This document shows positions 44,851-56,703 of a stretch of DNA of 64,000 nucleotides, in pieces. The DNA comes from Torreya grandis. Its lineage: Eukaryota; Streptophyta; Pinopsida; Cupressales; Taxaceae. The stretch spans positions 2,378,501-2,442,500 of the forward strand of contig JARHVA010002126.1 in assembly GCA_037957365.1 (NCBI GenBank), in the 5' to 3' direction. Numbering within the stretch: position 1 is the stretch's first letter; each line of letters begins with the position of its first letter. The position numbers were made by a program, and so were the translations under genes. The notes below the pieces were generated by a model that was given only the letters and a program-made list of their open reading frames with translations, was not told the origin of the DNA and did no database searches.

Positions 44851-45660
44851 GTCAAAAATCACACTTGGGATTTGACTTCACTTCCTAAAGGAAGAAAGAT
44901 GGTTTGATGCAGGTGGATATATCAGACCAAGTATGCAGCAGATGGGTCTATTGATAAGTACAAGGCACAATTGGTCACCAAGGGTTTTTCATAGGTGGCA
45001 GGCATTGACTACTCAGAGACCTTTGCACCGGTTGCAAAGATGACTTCTATCTGACTCACCTTGGCTATTACTACAACACATGGTTGGGATGTGCATCAGA
45101 TGGATGTGAAGAGTGCCTTTCTTCATAGAGACCTAGAGGAGGAGATCTACATGAAGCAGCCGCCAGGATTTGTTCAAGATTCTTCCTTAGTATATAGACT
45201 TAGAAAATCTATCTATGGCCTCAAACACGCCCCTCAAGCTTGGTATGCCAAGATGGATTCCTTCCTTCTCACAGTGGGTTTCACTAGGTGCCATTCTGAT
45301 CCCAATGTCTACTTCTTACGGTAGGATGATTCACTCTTGATTTTGGTTCTATATGTTGATGACCTTTTGATCACTAGGAATTCCTCATCGGCTATTGCAA
45401 CGGTGAAGGCATCTCTTCAGGGTAGATTTGACATGATAGACTTAGGTTTATTACACTAATTCCTTGGCATCAAGATCTCACAGTCAGATTCAGGGATTTC
45501 TCTTGCATAACCTAAGTATGCTCTTGACTTATTAGCTCAGTTTCACATGGCTAATTGCAAGCCATCTCTGACTCCCTTTCTATTAGAAGTCAAGCTTGAG
45601 GCTGATTGTTCTTCACCATTGGTTGATGCCACTTGGTATCGACAACTTATTGGTAGTCTC
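44851..45660 (+). pseudogene. pol: Reverse transcriptase pseudogene of element F
   Basis: Copia RT. WDLTSLPKGRK, GIDYSETFAPVAKM, GWDVHQMDVKSAFLHRDLEEEIYMKQPPGF, YRLRKSIYGLKHAPQAWYAKMD, then after a TAG the active-site LYVDDLLIT and LGIKIS. Catalytic Asp residues are present; at least seven stops interrupt the frame, several of them CAG-to-TAG-like. Confidence 0.9.
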
Positions 45661-46270
45661 ATCTACTTGACTCACACTAGGCCTGACATATGATATGTAG
45701 TGGGACTTGTCTCTAGATTCATGCAGGAACCTCATGAGTTGCATTAGAAAGTAGCTAAGAGGATCTTGCATTACATACAGGGTTCACATAGATAAAAGAT
45801 TCATTATAGATTTGGAATAGAGGTTGACTTGGTTGAATATACAGATTCAAATTGGGCTTGCAATTCATAGACTCACAAGTCCACTTTTGGTTACAATTTC
45901 TCTCTAGGTTCTGGTCCTATCAGTTGGTCTAGCAAGAAGCAAAATACTATTGCTATATCATCCATAGAGGCAGAGTACAAGGGAGCTGTTAATGCAACTA
46001 CTGAGTCTATTTGGCTTCAGGGGATACTTTCTGAGTTTGGCATTCCTATCAAGGATCCCACCATCATTTATTATGACAACTAGAGTGCCATTTAGATTTA
46101 CAAGAATCCAATTTAGCACCAACAGACCAAGCACATAGAGATTCACATGAATTTCATTTGGGAGCTTATTCATAGTCAGGTCATTGACTTGATATTTTGT
46201 GAGTCTTCAGAGCAGGTTGCAGACATCTTCACCAAACCTTTCACTGAGAGCAAGTTCATTCATATATGAG
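45661..46270 (+). pseudogene. RNase H pseudogene of element F
   Basis: SLIYLTHTRPDI, ILHYIQGS, EYTDSNWA (Asp), WSSKKQNTIAISSIEAEYKGA (Glu), IIYYDN and ADIFTKPFTESKF in order, with about eight stops. Ends the copia polyprotein. Confidence 0.88.
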
Positions 46271-46501
46271 CTCTTCTTGGGGTACGGTCTACATTTGCAG
46301 CAGCATCATCTTCAAGGGGGCCTTTTAGCCTCTTCATTTCTTTCATGTCTCTCTTTTGGGTGGGAGTTTTTTCCTACGGGTTTTCTCCTTTTCTCTATCT
46401 TATGGGAGATTGCATTTGTACATGGGTACCTCATCAGGCCTAGTTGTCGGGACCCATTTTATATTTCCACACTACCCACCTAAGCTGTGCTTATGGGGGG
46501 G
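46271..46501 (+). other. 3' end of element F with polypurine tract
   Basis: Non-coding between RNase H and LTR. TATGGGGGGGT just before 46502 is the polypurine tract. Confidence 0.8.
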
Positions 46502-46975
46502 TATTAGTGTAGGTTTTTATTTTTACCTATTTATTAATTAGAGAAATTGTATTTCTTGTGCATACATAGAGTTTTCCTACATTTATGGGATAGGCTAGCT
46601 TATGTGGAGGTGTGTGTCATAGATGTGTCATAAGTGTCATAAGAATGCCATAAGTAACTCCCTTGATGAGAGCTACTTCTCTATTTTTAGCACCTTGTCA
46701 CCACCTTTCATGGAGGAGTTACAGTCTATTCTTGGGGTGCCTTGTCCACCTTTTGTGGAGGAGTTACTTACGTACTCTCCTATATGTATTCTTCACTTTG
46801 GCCATCTCATGTTAAAAAATTAGATTTTGGTTTTCTCCATTTTTTCTTGTGTAATTTATCTTCTTGTGTAATTTTCAAATTGCTTTAGCATCTATGTGGT
46901 GTGCACTTGCTTCATCTTGTGTGATCATGTCTCCATTGCACTCACGTTATCTAGATTCTAGCAACAACTCTGATA
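46502..46975 (+). repeat. Element F 3' LTR
   Basis: 474 bp, TATTAGTGTAGG...CTGATA, followed by GATCC. Same length as the 5' LTR, mostly transition differences. Confidence 0.92.
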
Positions 46976-47441
46976 GATCCCTCATCTAGATTTGCTCTTG
47001 TACCTACAAAAATAAAATTTATCATGAATTAACATTTCTCATTTCCAAATCAACCTCTTTACTAACATTCAACCTATTTCACCCTAACTTGCACTCATTA
47101 CCAAAACTACCTTACCTTTCGCAACCCATACCTACCTAAAGTTTTGATACCTACCTTAACCTCTCAAACCAATTCCTCACCACCATTTTTAACAACCACC
47201 TACCCTCACCCAAACATTCTCAAACATCTTACCCTTGCCTCTACTTGACACTCAAAGCATTGGGCAATGCATTACTCCCACTTGATAATTGCACTAGCCT
47301 ACCTTAATTTTTGCATTTTATCTATCTCATGCTCATTACCATTTCCCTCTGAACCTCCTTTACTCACCTAGGCATAACACATACACTTTCCACTTTCCCT
47401 AACCTTTTAACTCACTTTGCAAAAGCTTCCCTATGTTTTTG

Positions 47442-47512
47442 ACCATCGATGATCACATACCCATAATTTCTAGGGTGTCAACCATTGATGGTTAGACCCA
47501 ACCATCGATAGT
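47442..47512. promoter_or_regulatory. Palindrome array A3 (3' region of A)
   Basis: ACCATCGATGAT at 47442, a weak unit near 47461, ACCATTGATGGT at 47481 and ACCATCGATAGT at 47501; steps about 19-20 bp. Confidence 0.7.
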
Positions 47513-48068
47513 CACTATGGGCATTTCATGGATGGGATTCCAAAACCCTAACTACCCCTAATTTCACCCAACCAATAGCTAAAACACTTAACTAACCTAA
47601 TCACTATACCCACACCTTACAACCTAACCACCATTTTGATTACTACCATACCCACTCAATAACTAGAATTTTGCAAAGAAACCTACCTAAGGCATAATAA
47701 ATCCCACCTAATCAACTTTTAAACTACCCTGACCCACTAACCTAATGACATTATAAAAGTCAAACTATTCTATCAAATTCAAGACACTACCTACCTCATT
47801 CCTTGACCTCTATCACAGACGTAGATCATGTCTCATTACTCGATTAAATCCATCTACTCCTTACATCTTGGTCTTAAGAAACCACCTCAATCGCGTGCCT
47901 CCAATAAATCACCAACTACCAATTGAACCAAAAGCTTGGTCATCTCTCTTGCATTAAAATTCCAACACATCGAGAAACCAAAACAAAAAATTCAAATAAG
48001 AGTTACAATGGGTAAAAAGTAAATCCACTTTCACTTTTAACCTGTGGACTTTTAGGGTTCCTAACCTG

Positions 48069-48128
48069 ACCATCATTGGTTAGGGTGACCATCGATGGTC
48101 TCCCTTGGGCACGCTGACCATCGATGGT
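48069..48128. promoter_or_regulatory. Palindrome array A4 (3' region of A)
   Basis: ACCATCATTGGT at 48069, then perfect ACCATCGATGGT at 48088 and 48117; steps 19 and 29. Confidence 0.75.
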
Positions 48129-49040
48129 CAGGATGCCCCATTTTAACACTTAAACTTTGCAAAACCCCTTTTATCAAAACTAACCTAGTTTGCCCACCCA
48201 TGACAATTACCTTCTCCATCCACCTTGACCACCTTGTCACCTCATCATTGGTCCATTTCGGCCCAACTACTATGCTTTTTTACAACAAATTTTGCCTAGT
48301 ATTTTGACCATAGTGATACTATTTCCATGTTAATCCTTTTTGAATTAGCACCACCTCATGCTTACCTAATTTGCTTATGTCTTTCAAGAACAATTCCTAC
48401 CTCAAATAACCACAATACTTGACCTGTTTGTGTTTTCCATAGGAGCACTTCTTGCCTTGGATACCCATGGAAAAACTAACCTTGTCTAGGAGACTAATAG
48501 GTGTACCCAGCCACCTTGCCTAAATGTGGTCATGTGGTATACTTGTCACTTATCCCTTAGCACTGACCTTTATTTTTATCAACTATGGTAACCTTATCTT
48601 TATGTGATGTTTCATATGACACCTTTTATCACACTTTATGCACCTATTTGTGCTTTAGTGCCTAATGACATCCACTCTCATCATCACCATCACCAACCAT
48701 GTCAAACCCATACTCAATTTTACTTTACCTCATTACCTCCTTGTTTGAGTGGGAACACCTCCTCCCATACTTAGGGTACTCAGTAGACCTTTAACCAATA
48801 TCAATTTTTATTTTATAGCTGGTTGATTCTAAGCCACATAATAAAAAAGGGAAAAATATAGACACTAAAAATCCACACACCATGATTTCAAATGTCATAA
48901 TACCTCCTAGAACACCTTGGGTCTCCCTTGGGACTAGGATCACCTTTCAACCCCCTAACCCCTAGTAGAGCTAACCCACAGTCAGTTTGGCTCAACTCAC
49001 TCAACCTAGCCTTTTACATCTTTTTACCCTTTGGCACTTG

Positions 49041-49090
49041 ACTCTTGATGGTCAGGTTAATCACTGATGGTCATCCTAATCATCGATGGT
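49041..49090. promoter_or_regulatory. Palindrome array A1, 3' LTR of A
   Basis: Units start at 49041, 49060 and 49079 (ATCATCGATGGT), 19-bp steps. Confidence 0.75.
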
Positions 49091-49532
49091 CAAGGTGCAC
49101 CTCCCCAATGAAGAACATGCAACTACCCACTTTGATTTTCTAATTATAACTTGTCTAAATCTTGTTATAAGGTGAAAAGGGGATCTAAAATTATTATCAA
49201 GAGTTATATACATTTAGGAGTTTCTTTCTTGTAGGTCAATCACCATAAGCAATCTAGTAACCCAACAAACATATCAAAGAGTTAATTTATCATTGCCTCT
49301 CTATTAATCCCATAGGTACTATCACTATATTAGAATCAATCTAGATCTCAACAATAGGTCAGCTACCTCAACCATCACCCAATTGACTTCTAGTAAGATA
49401 AGTACTTAATTCTCAATATTCATCTACTTTATTTCCATTTTGAAATCAACCCAATCCTTACCCATCTCTCAAAATCCATCTTCTATATCTCATCAATCAA
49501 CCAAAATTACCAATCTAGATCCTCATATAGTA

Positions 49533-49639
49533 ACCATCAATGGTTTACTCAACCACTAAAAGTCTATCCAACCACCTATAGTTACCTTGATCATCGATGG
49601 TTACCTTAACCATCAATGATCAGCCCAACCACCAATGGT
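49533..49639. promoter_or_regulatory. Palindrome array A2, 3' LTR of A (6 units, 19-bp pitch)
   Basis: Units start at 49533, 49552, 49571, 49590, 49609 and 49628, all steps 19 bp. Despite about 16% divergence between the LTRs the pitch is unchanged. Confidence 0.8.
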
Positions 49640-50170
49640 CACTGTGATAGTGAAAACCATCAAGCTAATTTCACCTACCTACACCCAATCAAATCTAATT
49701 TTTTATGTTCCTGCTTGTTCACAGACCCCTCAAAGAGTTTTTGAGATAGACCTCAACACCTTAGAACTAGTGTTAATTAGTTCATCACTAATTTAATCAT
49801 TTCTATTATATTTTCATAGTAAGTATTCTTGTATTCAATTTTAGTACCTTTTGATTCATTGATTCAAGTACCTTTCATTTCTATTTACAAGATTAATTGT
49901 TTAAAATGTGTGGATTGATAGCCCCTAAGGAAGGCCTCGCTTCTAGGATCTAGCTATCACTACGCCTAAGGCAATCCACCTAACTATTTGTCTAACAAAC
50001 AAGTTTACTTTCGTGCTTTCTTATTTATAGGTCATCCTCCCAAGCAAAAGAGGAGTTCTTCACAATCTTTTGATTTAAATGTGTGCACTATCAATCATGT
50101 TTTTCAACCATACCTTTACTTCGTTTCTTCTTTCTTATTTTCCATAATAAGCAATAAATTCACTGAAACA

Positions 50171-53100
50171 TCAATGTTTGTTTATTAAGTTAATGACATG
50201 CAAATTTTATAAGGAATATAAAATGATTATAAGGAATTATTTAGAAGTATCAGGATAATTAGGATTTATAATCATCTGTTGACTCTAAGTTAACCATCAT
50301 TTGGAAAGAAACATGGGAGTTGGATATGGATGCATGGTGGTAGACTATATAGTTATATTGAGAAAATTTAATATACATTTTATTAGTCAGTTTTTCCTAA
50401 TGGAGATGGAGGAGAAAATATAGGAAAGGAAGGTGATGGAGAGAAATAAAGAGGAAGGAAAAAAAAGTGTTGGGGCAGACACATAGAGATGTATAAAAAT
50501 TTGTAGTCAAGGAGAAAAAGGTTAAAGTATTTGGAGCTTGGAAAGTGTGGCTTACTCGATAGAATACTCAAGTCAATTTTGTACTTGAATTAATATGTGT
50601 TACTATTAGATAGAATTTGAAATATGGGTTTTGATTGTTTGAAATGAATTGATAGAAAATGGGTTTTCATTCATTTGTAATTAATTATAAAAAATAAACA
50701 AGGGATTATATGTAGGGCCTTGTTGGAGGCTTAGCTTCCATAAAACCATACATCCAACCCTTTAATCCCAAAGGGAAAAGGGTAGGGATGTAGGTGTTTG
50801 TCTTGTTTGAATTCATCACTATGAATACTTTGCCTTTAACCCTCTATTAATTCAAAAATGATTGAAAGTTTTATTAGATTGATATTTAAGTTGATATGGC
50901 ATTTTGTTTGGGATATATACAATCAATTTTTGTAAATGGGTATACTATAAATATAACTTTATTCGATTGTGTAAAAATAGAAATGGGGTTATTTTATTAT
51001 TAGCTTGGGAAGTATATATACATATATATTATTATAGGTATAGGTGTGTATATACACCCTATAGGACCTTGATGGCCTTAGTATATATACAAATTAGTGT
51101 ATATAATAGTACACACACACACATAATATGATTGGAAATAACATTTATAATACCTGAGTCATTTTAGGGTTGTTTTTTTATGAGATCGACTAGTTATTAT
51201 AAGAATTATTATGTGTAGCCATTAGGATAAATAGACCTTTAAGTACAGTTATGTGACTACAAATAAATATAAACTACATTTTTTTGGTTAGGATTTTGGT
51301 TTATATTGAAAAGAGTTAAAAATAAATGGGTTTGATTTCATATTAGATTACTGTGTTGAACTACTGAAACAAGTTTGAAAAATATACCATAATCAACTTA
51401 GTCAATCTATAGAATGAGTAGGGTTTTTACAAAATGACAAAGATAGTAATATACTATGGAATGATTAATAATTCAACTGTGTCAAATGATTGATAGTTGG
51501 GAATTTATATTTAATTTAATTCGATTGTGTTGAATGTCAATATGTTTGGGTTACATAGATAAACACTTGACTATATTGAACATTTGTCTAATGAGTTTAT
51601 GCATTGGATTTATAAGCAAAATTAACAATGATTTTAAATGTAGAATATTGAGTCTTGGTTAGGTTAATGGACTAAACATGGATTCAGTAGATAAAAACAT
51701 AAAATTATTATGTCTTCTGATTTTAAAAGAATGAATAAAAAGTTGATTTGGAATGGATTTGGTTTGATAACCTTTAATAAATAATAGTTTGTGTAATATG
51801 TTTTAGTAGAAATCCTAAAGTATAAATTTATTGGCCATTATATTTGAATTTGAAACAATACATGTAATGATTTTTCTGTTAGATCAAAATAATAAGTATT
51901 ATATAAGTTATGTACGCTTAGAGTTTATAATGAACAAGTTCTTAAATCTTATATTGTATGTTTTTAAAGTATAAATGTATGGAATGTATATGTGTTTAGT
52001 AAATTCTATATAAATTTGAAACATTAATCCATATCGATATGTTTGTTTATTGTGTACATTATTTAAAATAATAAATATTTAAAAATATCTATTGTATGTT
52101 GGACGTATAGTAGAAGTTATAAGTTTATGGAATTTAGTTTCCAACCATAAATCTTTTATAATTTATAAAAGATTAGATTTTGTAACATTTAGGAAATGCG
52201 AACAAGTTTTAAACTAGGTTTAAATAAATAAAAGTTAAGGGAATAACTTTTACAGTTGCATAGTGATATTAAGTAAATGGTAGTATAAACATGATTATTA
52301 CCTGGATGGAAAGATTCTATTGAGGATTGTATTTTGATTCTATTTAATATTCTTTAATAAATTAAAGAATCATATATTCATTGCATTTTATTTGATAGAC
52401 CAAATAAATAAAAATATATATTTATGTACTTCACATATTTGATCTACTATTAGGGAATATTTTGTTACAATCTATTGGTTTTTATATTATTTGATATTTT
52501 ACTGAATCTTACATTTATGACACTAATTAAGTAATGGACATATTCCATTGATTTAATTAACACCATCAATGCAAGATGATAAGTAATTCAATCAAGTGGT
52601 GTTTATGAATTTGACTGATCCTAGAGATCATTTATTATTAAAAACTTTGGACAAAGTAAGAATTGATAAACATTGTCATTTCATATGCTAATATAGTTTT
52701 CATATTTGTGTGATATCATCTTAGAATAGATTTATTTATGATACACATTATGCATTAGATATCTTTAAACACATGGGTTATGGTTTATTACTCTAGATTC
52801 CCACACCGTCATTATCTACCCATCTGTGAAGGGAGGGCCATCTACTTTTTGGGAGATAGTGTGGGAGATCTATGTTTTGTAGTTGGTGTGGAAAAGCACT
52901 CGAATGATGTTCTTCCTCCTAGATGAAGTATTATACTTGAGACTACACTTGAGAGTATAGATTGATGCTTGAGTCATGGAGACTCTATAGTGATGGATAC
53001 TCTACTCCATGGAGCTTTGTATCATGTTATTAGATTTCTAAAATAGTGGCTGTAATGTTGTATCAACAATGATTGAATTTGTATTATTTCATTTATGATG

Positions 53101-53326
53101 AGATGCAGTATCTATTATTATTTTAATATTGTTCATGATTTTTATATATGTTCATGGTGATCCTTAGCTAAGTGAATTATCTATATACCTCTTTGGTTAA
53201 CTAAAATAATTTAGTTAGCAAAATATCACTAGTCAGGTTTCTCGTGCTGAAATCTATATGTTGGATATGAATAACTATTTTTTTTTAAATTTCTATATTC
53301 TGGTAAAACTTAGTGGGGTTGTTGCA
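50171..53326 (+). mobile_element. Element B 5' LTR, right part
   Basis: Sequence between the end of A and the PBS of B. With 3451-4542 it makes an LTR of about 4.2 kb. Its match in the 3' LTR lies outside the window, because element C interrupts that copy, so this part is inferred from position. The end TTGTTGCA is a proper ...CA end. AT-rich, no genes; a (TA)/(CA)-rich patch lies near 51010-51125. Confidence 0.65.
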
Positions 53327-53329
53327 TTA

Positions 53330-53346
53330 TGGTATCAGAGCTAAGG
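53330..53346 (+). other. Primer-binding site of element B
   Basis: TGGTATCAGAGCTAAGG, the canonical start complementary to initiator methionine tRNA, three bases after the LTR end. Confidence 0.9.
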
Positions 53347-53411
53347 CTCAAACTCTATGACTTAATGTGTTCACTAACACAAACTTATTATCTTGATACT
53401 TAATAAGAATA

Positions 53412-54050
53412 ATGGTGTGTGCTAGACTAGGAGTTGAGGGTAATTTGATTACTAAACACCCTAATGATCGAAATCAATTTGTTGCTTAGCAAACTAAAAA
53501 GTTGGACCAAATCCTCACAACTATATAAGAGACTAGGGACCAAATCACAACCCTAGAATAGGAAGCGCATGGACATGAAAATAAAAATTCTCAAGAGGAA
53601 CCTAAATAGCATCTTGATGACCAAGAACGTCTTCAAGAGCAAAGGCATGAGGAAGTACCATAGGATGCGAGAGCTCGAGTGGATATAGAGTTGGCATGCG
53701 ACATGAGAAAGGTGAATCTACCCAAGTTAGATGGAAATTTATTAGGGGATAGAGATGAAACATGGATAATATAAATGAAAAAGTATTTTAATATTTAAAA
53801 TTATTTTGAAGTCACAAAAGCAGTCTAGGGAACTTATCAGCTTGTTGGTGAAACATCAACTTGGCGGGTAAACAAGAAGATCAAGATGAACCTCGACTCA
53901 ACCACCACCACTGAGGAATATTTTGGGACACTGTTTAAGTCATGATGGCTTCTATATCTATACTTAGACAATAATCTTGCTAATTTTTATAATCTTAAAT
54001 AAGGGGATTTGATGGTGAATGAATACTAGGAGCAATTAATCAAGCTTTAC
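53412..54050 (+). pseudogene. gag: Gag remnant of element B
   Basis: Frame from ATG 53412 (MVCARLGVEG) with many stops: a Gln/Glu-rich stretch with KKLDQILTTI and DQERLQEQRHEE, then the Gag domain with MRKVNLPKLDGNLLGDRDETWI, YQLVGETSTWRVN and TTEEYFGTLF. It resembles chromovirus Gag. No zinc knuckle is seen before the protease, so its C-terminus appears deleted. Confidence 0.7.
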
Positions 54051-54360
54051 CCATAAAACTATCAAGTATTTTGTTCAATCAAATTATTTATATTTTTATT
54101 GATATAGGAGGTATAAAATGTTTCATTGCTCCTAGGATACTTAGTAAGTTATCTAGAAAGGCTGGAGTTATGGAAAATTCATGGTCGATACAATATGGGA
54201 ATGAGTCAAAGGTCAAAGTTGACAAGTATCTAGTAGAAGCAAAGATTAGGTTGCCCAAGTTTACTATAGTAGTAGATATTTATGAATCACCATTGGGATC
54301 ATGTGATGTGATTCTAGGATTAATTTGTCTTATAAAGCATAAATTCAAGGTTGAATAGTT
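54051..54360 (+). pseudogene. Protease remnant of element B
   Basis: FIDIGGIKCFIAPRIL aligns to the LVDTGATHSFIS-type start of chromovirus protease, with DTG changed to DIG. It ends with CDVILGLICLIKHKFKVE, the usual DVILGMDWL-like motif. Confidence 0.75.
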
Positions 54361-54399
54361 TCGAAAAAAGTTTGATTGCCAAGATGATTTTGGAAACTA

Positions 54400-55560
54400 G
54401 ACATAACTTCAGGGTGAGAGATGGGAGTTGAATCTAAGGTAGATCTCCGCAATTCAACTTTAAAAGCTCAAAAAATGGATGCCAATAATTTATCATTAAG
54501 ATAAATGAGATGGAAGAATTTAAGGAACCATATATCAAAGATTATCCTTTTCTAAGGAACTTTCATGATGTGTTTCCAAAAGATTTACCAAAATTACCAC
54601 CTAAGCATGAGTTTGATTTCTCAATTGATATCATACCTAGATTGGAACTATAGTCTAAGATGTACAGAATGAAAACCACTGAATTGGTTCAATTAAAGGC
54701 ACAAATTCAAGATTTGTTCTTGAAAGGGATGATTCAATCAAGTGTATCACCATGGGGTGCTCTAGTTGTCTTCATTAAGAATAAAGATGACACTCTACAC
54801 CTATGCATAAACTACAAGATCATGAATAAAGAAGCAATCAAGAATAAATATTTTTTGCCACACATTGATGATCTATTTCATCAAATATGAGGGGAATTTT
54901 TTTAATAAGATTGAGCTTAGAGCAGGGTATCACCAATTAAGGAACCATAAAGAAGATATTTCAAAAACAATGTTCAAGTCTCAATATGGGCACTACAAGT
55001 TCACAATATTACCATTTGGATTGATGAATGTTCCAACAAAATTTATGAGTCTTATGAATAGTGTGTTCAGAGATTACTTGGATCATTTTGTATTGGTCTT
55101 TCTTGATAACATTCTCATTTATTACAAGAATGAGTAAGAGAAATTTCATCATCTTCAATTGGTTTTGCAATGTTTACATAAGAATAGATTATATGGCACG
55201 TTGTCTAAATGTGCATTTTTCCAAAGAAAAGTGTAGTATTTAAGTGATATTATCTTAGGGAATGGTATTTTAGTAGATCCATCAAAGATAAGAGCCATAA
55301 TGGAGTGTCCAACACCAAAGAATGTGCACTAGGTAAGAATTTTCATGGGATTAGTAAGATATTATATGAAATTCATTCCAAATTTCTCTAAGATAGCTAA
55401 TCCAATTGCTTCTCTTCACTAGAAGAATCAAAATTTTGTCTAGTCAAATAAGTGTGAGGTAGACTTTCAGGGATTGAAAATGAGGCTTACTTTAGTATTT
55501 GTGCTAAGAGTTGTCAATCCTAATGGTCAATTCTCAGTGATCACAGATGCTATTTAAAAA
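54400..55560 (+). pseudogene. pol: Reverse transcriptase remnant of element B
   Basis: Chromovirus-type [59 protein letters not shown], a frame change near 54890, ELRAGYHQLRNHKEDISKTMF, YGHYKFTILPFGLMNVPTKFM, then VLVFLDNILIYYKN, where FxDD is FLDN, so the second catalytic Asp is lost. The thumb and VNPNGQFSVITDA, the start of RNase H, follow to about 55555. Confidence 0.85.
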
Positions 55561-55679
55561 TTAATTTTATTGATTTATTTCCACATATTATATTATTTTC
55601 TATCGAATAATGTTTTGAATTCATGTTTTGTGTTTGAATCAATGTAATTGGGATGATGACCAGCTTTAGGGGGGAAGGA
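55561..55679 (+). other. Deletion junction and polypurine tract of element B
   Basis: Coding sequence breaks off in RNase H and only about 120 bp later TTAGGGGGGAAGGA precedes the 3' LTR. The rest of RNase H, the whole integrase and any chromodomain are missing. Confidence 0.75.
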
Positions 55680-56389
55680 TATCACGTCCCTAATTCTCTC
55701 TAAGCTAAATACCTTGTTTGATATATGGATTATTATGGTTGATTAGTTGGTTCACTAATATTTGATTAATATTAATGATATATGATGATTATGAGACAAT
55801 TTATGTTGCTTAATTTGCATGATTAGATGTTATGAGTTAGTAGTACTTTTATATTCTATACTTTTTAATCATGTTTGATTAATTATGAAACTTTATTTTA
55901 TGGATATAATGATGTTTCAAGATAAATACCTTCACTGTCATGAGGTGGATGTAGGACAGAGTCATCCCTCAGAATGTGATGGAGGGAGAGTGTCATTAGA
56001 GAGGGTGGTTTAGATGGAGATTTTGGGGGATGACAAAGAATGAATCTGGAAACCCTTACGCACACCACTTAATATATCATGTTTTGTAATTCACTATTTG
56101 ATATAGACAACATAGCATGTTTTGTGTACTTTTATTTAGGTGATTAATAATATGATTTATAATATAATATTGATTGATAATGATGATCATGTTGATTTTT
56201 TGAGTGATTTCACTAGTTTTGTGATCATACTAGTTTATTGTATAATGCAATTGTATAATCGAATGAGTAAATTTAGTTATATTTTACTTACCTTACTACC
56301 TTATCAGATATAGCTGCATAGTATAACGATATGATATTTTAACAAATTTCATTATTTTTCTTTGATTTATAATAATAATAATAATAATA

Positions 56390-56420
<31 letters not shown>

Positions 56421-56703
56421 GCTAAATCTATAAGTTAAAAGATATAAATAACATTGCTTTTAAATATCTTTGTATTCAATTTAATTGTATGGCCCAAGGT
56501 TTGATTATCATAATATATGAATACATTGTTTACATTGTAAATTATTTTAGTAAATCATTATATTTGATATGTATGTTTATGGATAAGCATAGTAACATGG
56601 AACTATATTCTTATTATACATAAAAATATTGTCATGCAATATAATCATTATTTAATTGATAGATGTTTCATGGAAATACAATGGTTATCAACTAAGATAA
56701 TCA
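55680..56703 (+). repeat. Element B 3' LTR, visible part
   Basis: Aligns to 3451-4480 from the first bases (TATCACGTCCC...CTCTCTAAG). It is cut at 56703 by element C; the rest lies right of the window. Confidence 0.82.
56367..56418. repeat. (AAT)n(ATT)n palindromic microsatellite, 3' LTR of B
   Basis: Partner of the block at 4148-4195, with about six AAT followed by about ten ATT units. Confidence 0.92.

Larger units (their letters stand above)
40458..46975 (+). mobile_element. Element F: Ty1/copia retrotransposon, + orientation
   Basis: 474-bp LTRs (40458-40931 and 46502-46975) and a perfect GATCC duplication (40453-40457 and 46976-46980). PBS, gag, protease, integrase, RT and RNase H are in copia order. 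LTR ends are TATTAG...CTGATA, not TG...CA. About 22 differences between LTRs (near 5%). The coding region is broken by frameshifts and stops but all domains are recognisable. It is inserted in the region upstream of the antisense PMD gene of A. Confidence 0.93.
46981..48856. other. 3' region of element A upstream of its antisense PMD gene
   Basis: Equivalent to 21812-23434 of D. No coding recognised. It is C- and A-rich (ACCTACC-type words) and holds palindrome arrays near 47442-47512 and 48069-48128. AAAAAAGGGAAAAA at 48843-48856, directly before the 3' LTR, is the polypurine tract. Confidence 0.65.
4543..50170 (+). mobile_element. Element A: Tat-type Ty3/gypsy retrotransposon, + orientation, containing E, D and F
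   Basis: Direct LTRs lie at 4543-5941 and 48857-50170. A TTCTGGCAC primer-binding region follows the 5' LTR and a purine tract precedes the 3' LTR. The flanks are TCAAA on the left and TCAAT on the right, a near-perfect 5-bp duplication. Removing E (with D inside) and F leaves about 17.1 kb, close to the 17.6 kb of its relative D. Order of contents: gag, linker, protease, RT, RNase H, a second RNase H, integrase, then an antisense PMD gene. Two RNase H domains mark the Tat clade (established knowledge). All frames are broken by many stops and shifts, and the LTRs differ at roughly one site in six, so this is an old dead copy. Confidence 0.85.
48857..50170 (+). repeat. Element A 3' LTR
   Basis: Starts TATAGACACTAAAAATCC (TG changed to TA) and ends ACTGAAACA, 1314 bp. 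It is followed by TCAAT, matching TCAAA before the 5' LTR at four of five bases. It carries arrays at 49041-49090 (three units) and 49533-49639 (six units). Confidence 0.87.

Noticed and set aside
50904..51131. 75-residue Tyr-rich frame
   Set aside because: Translation of TA/CA-rich low-complexity LTR sequence.
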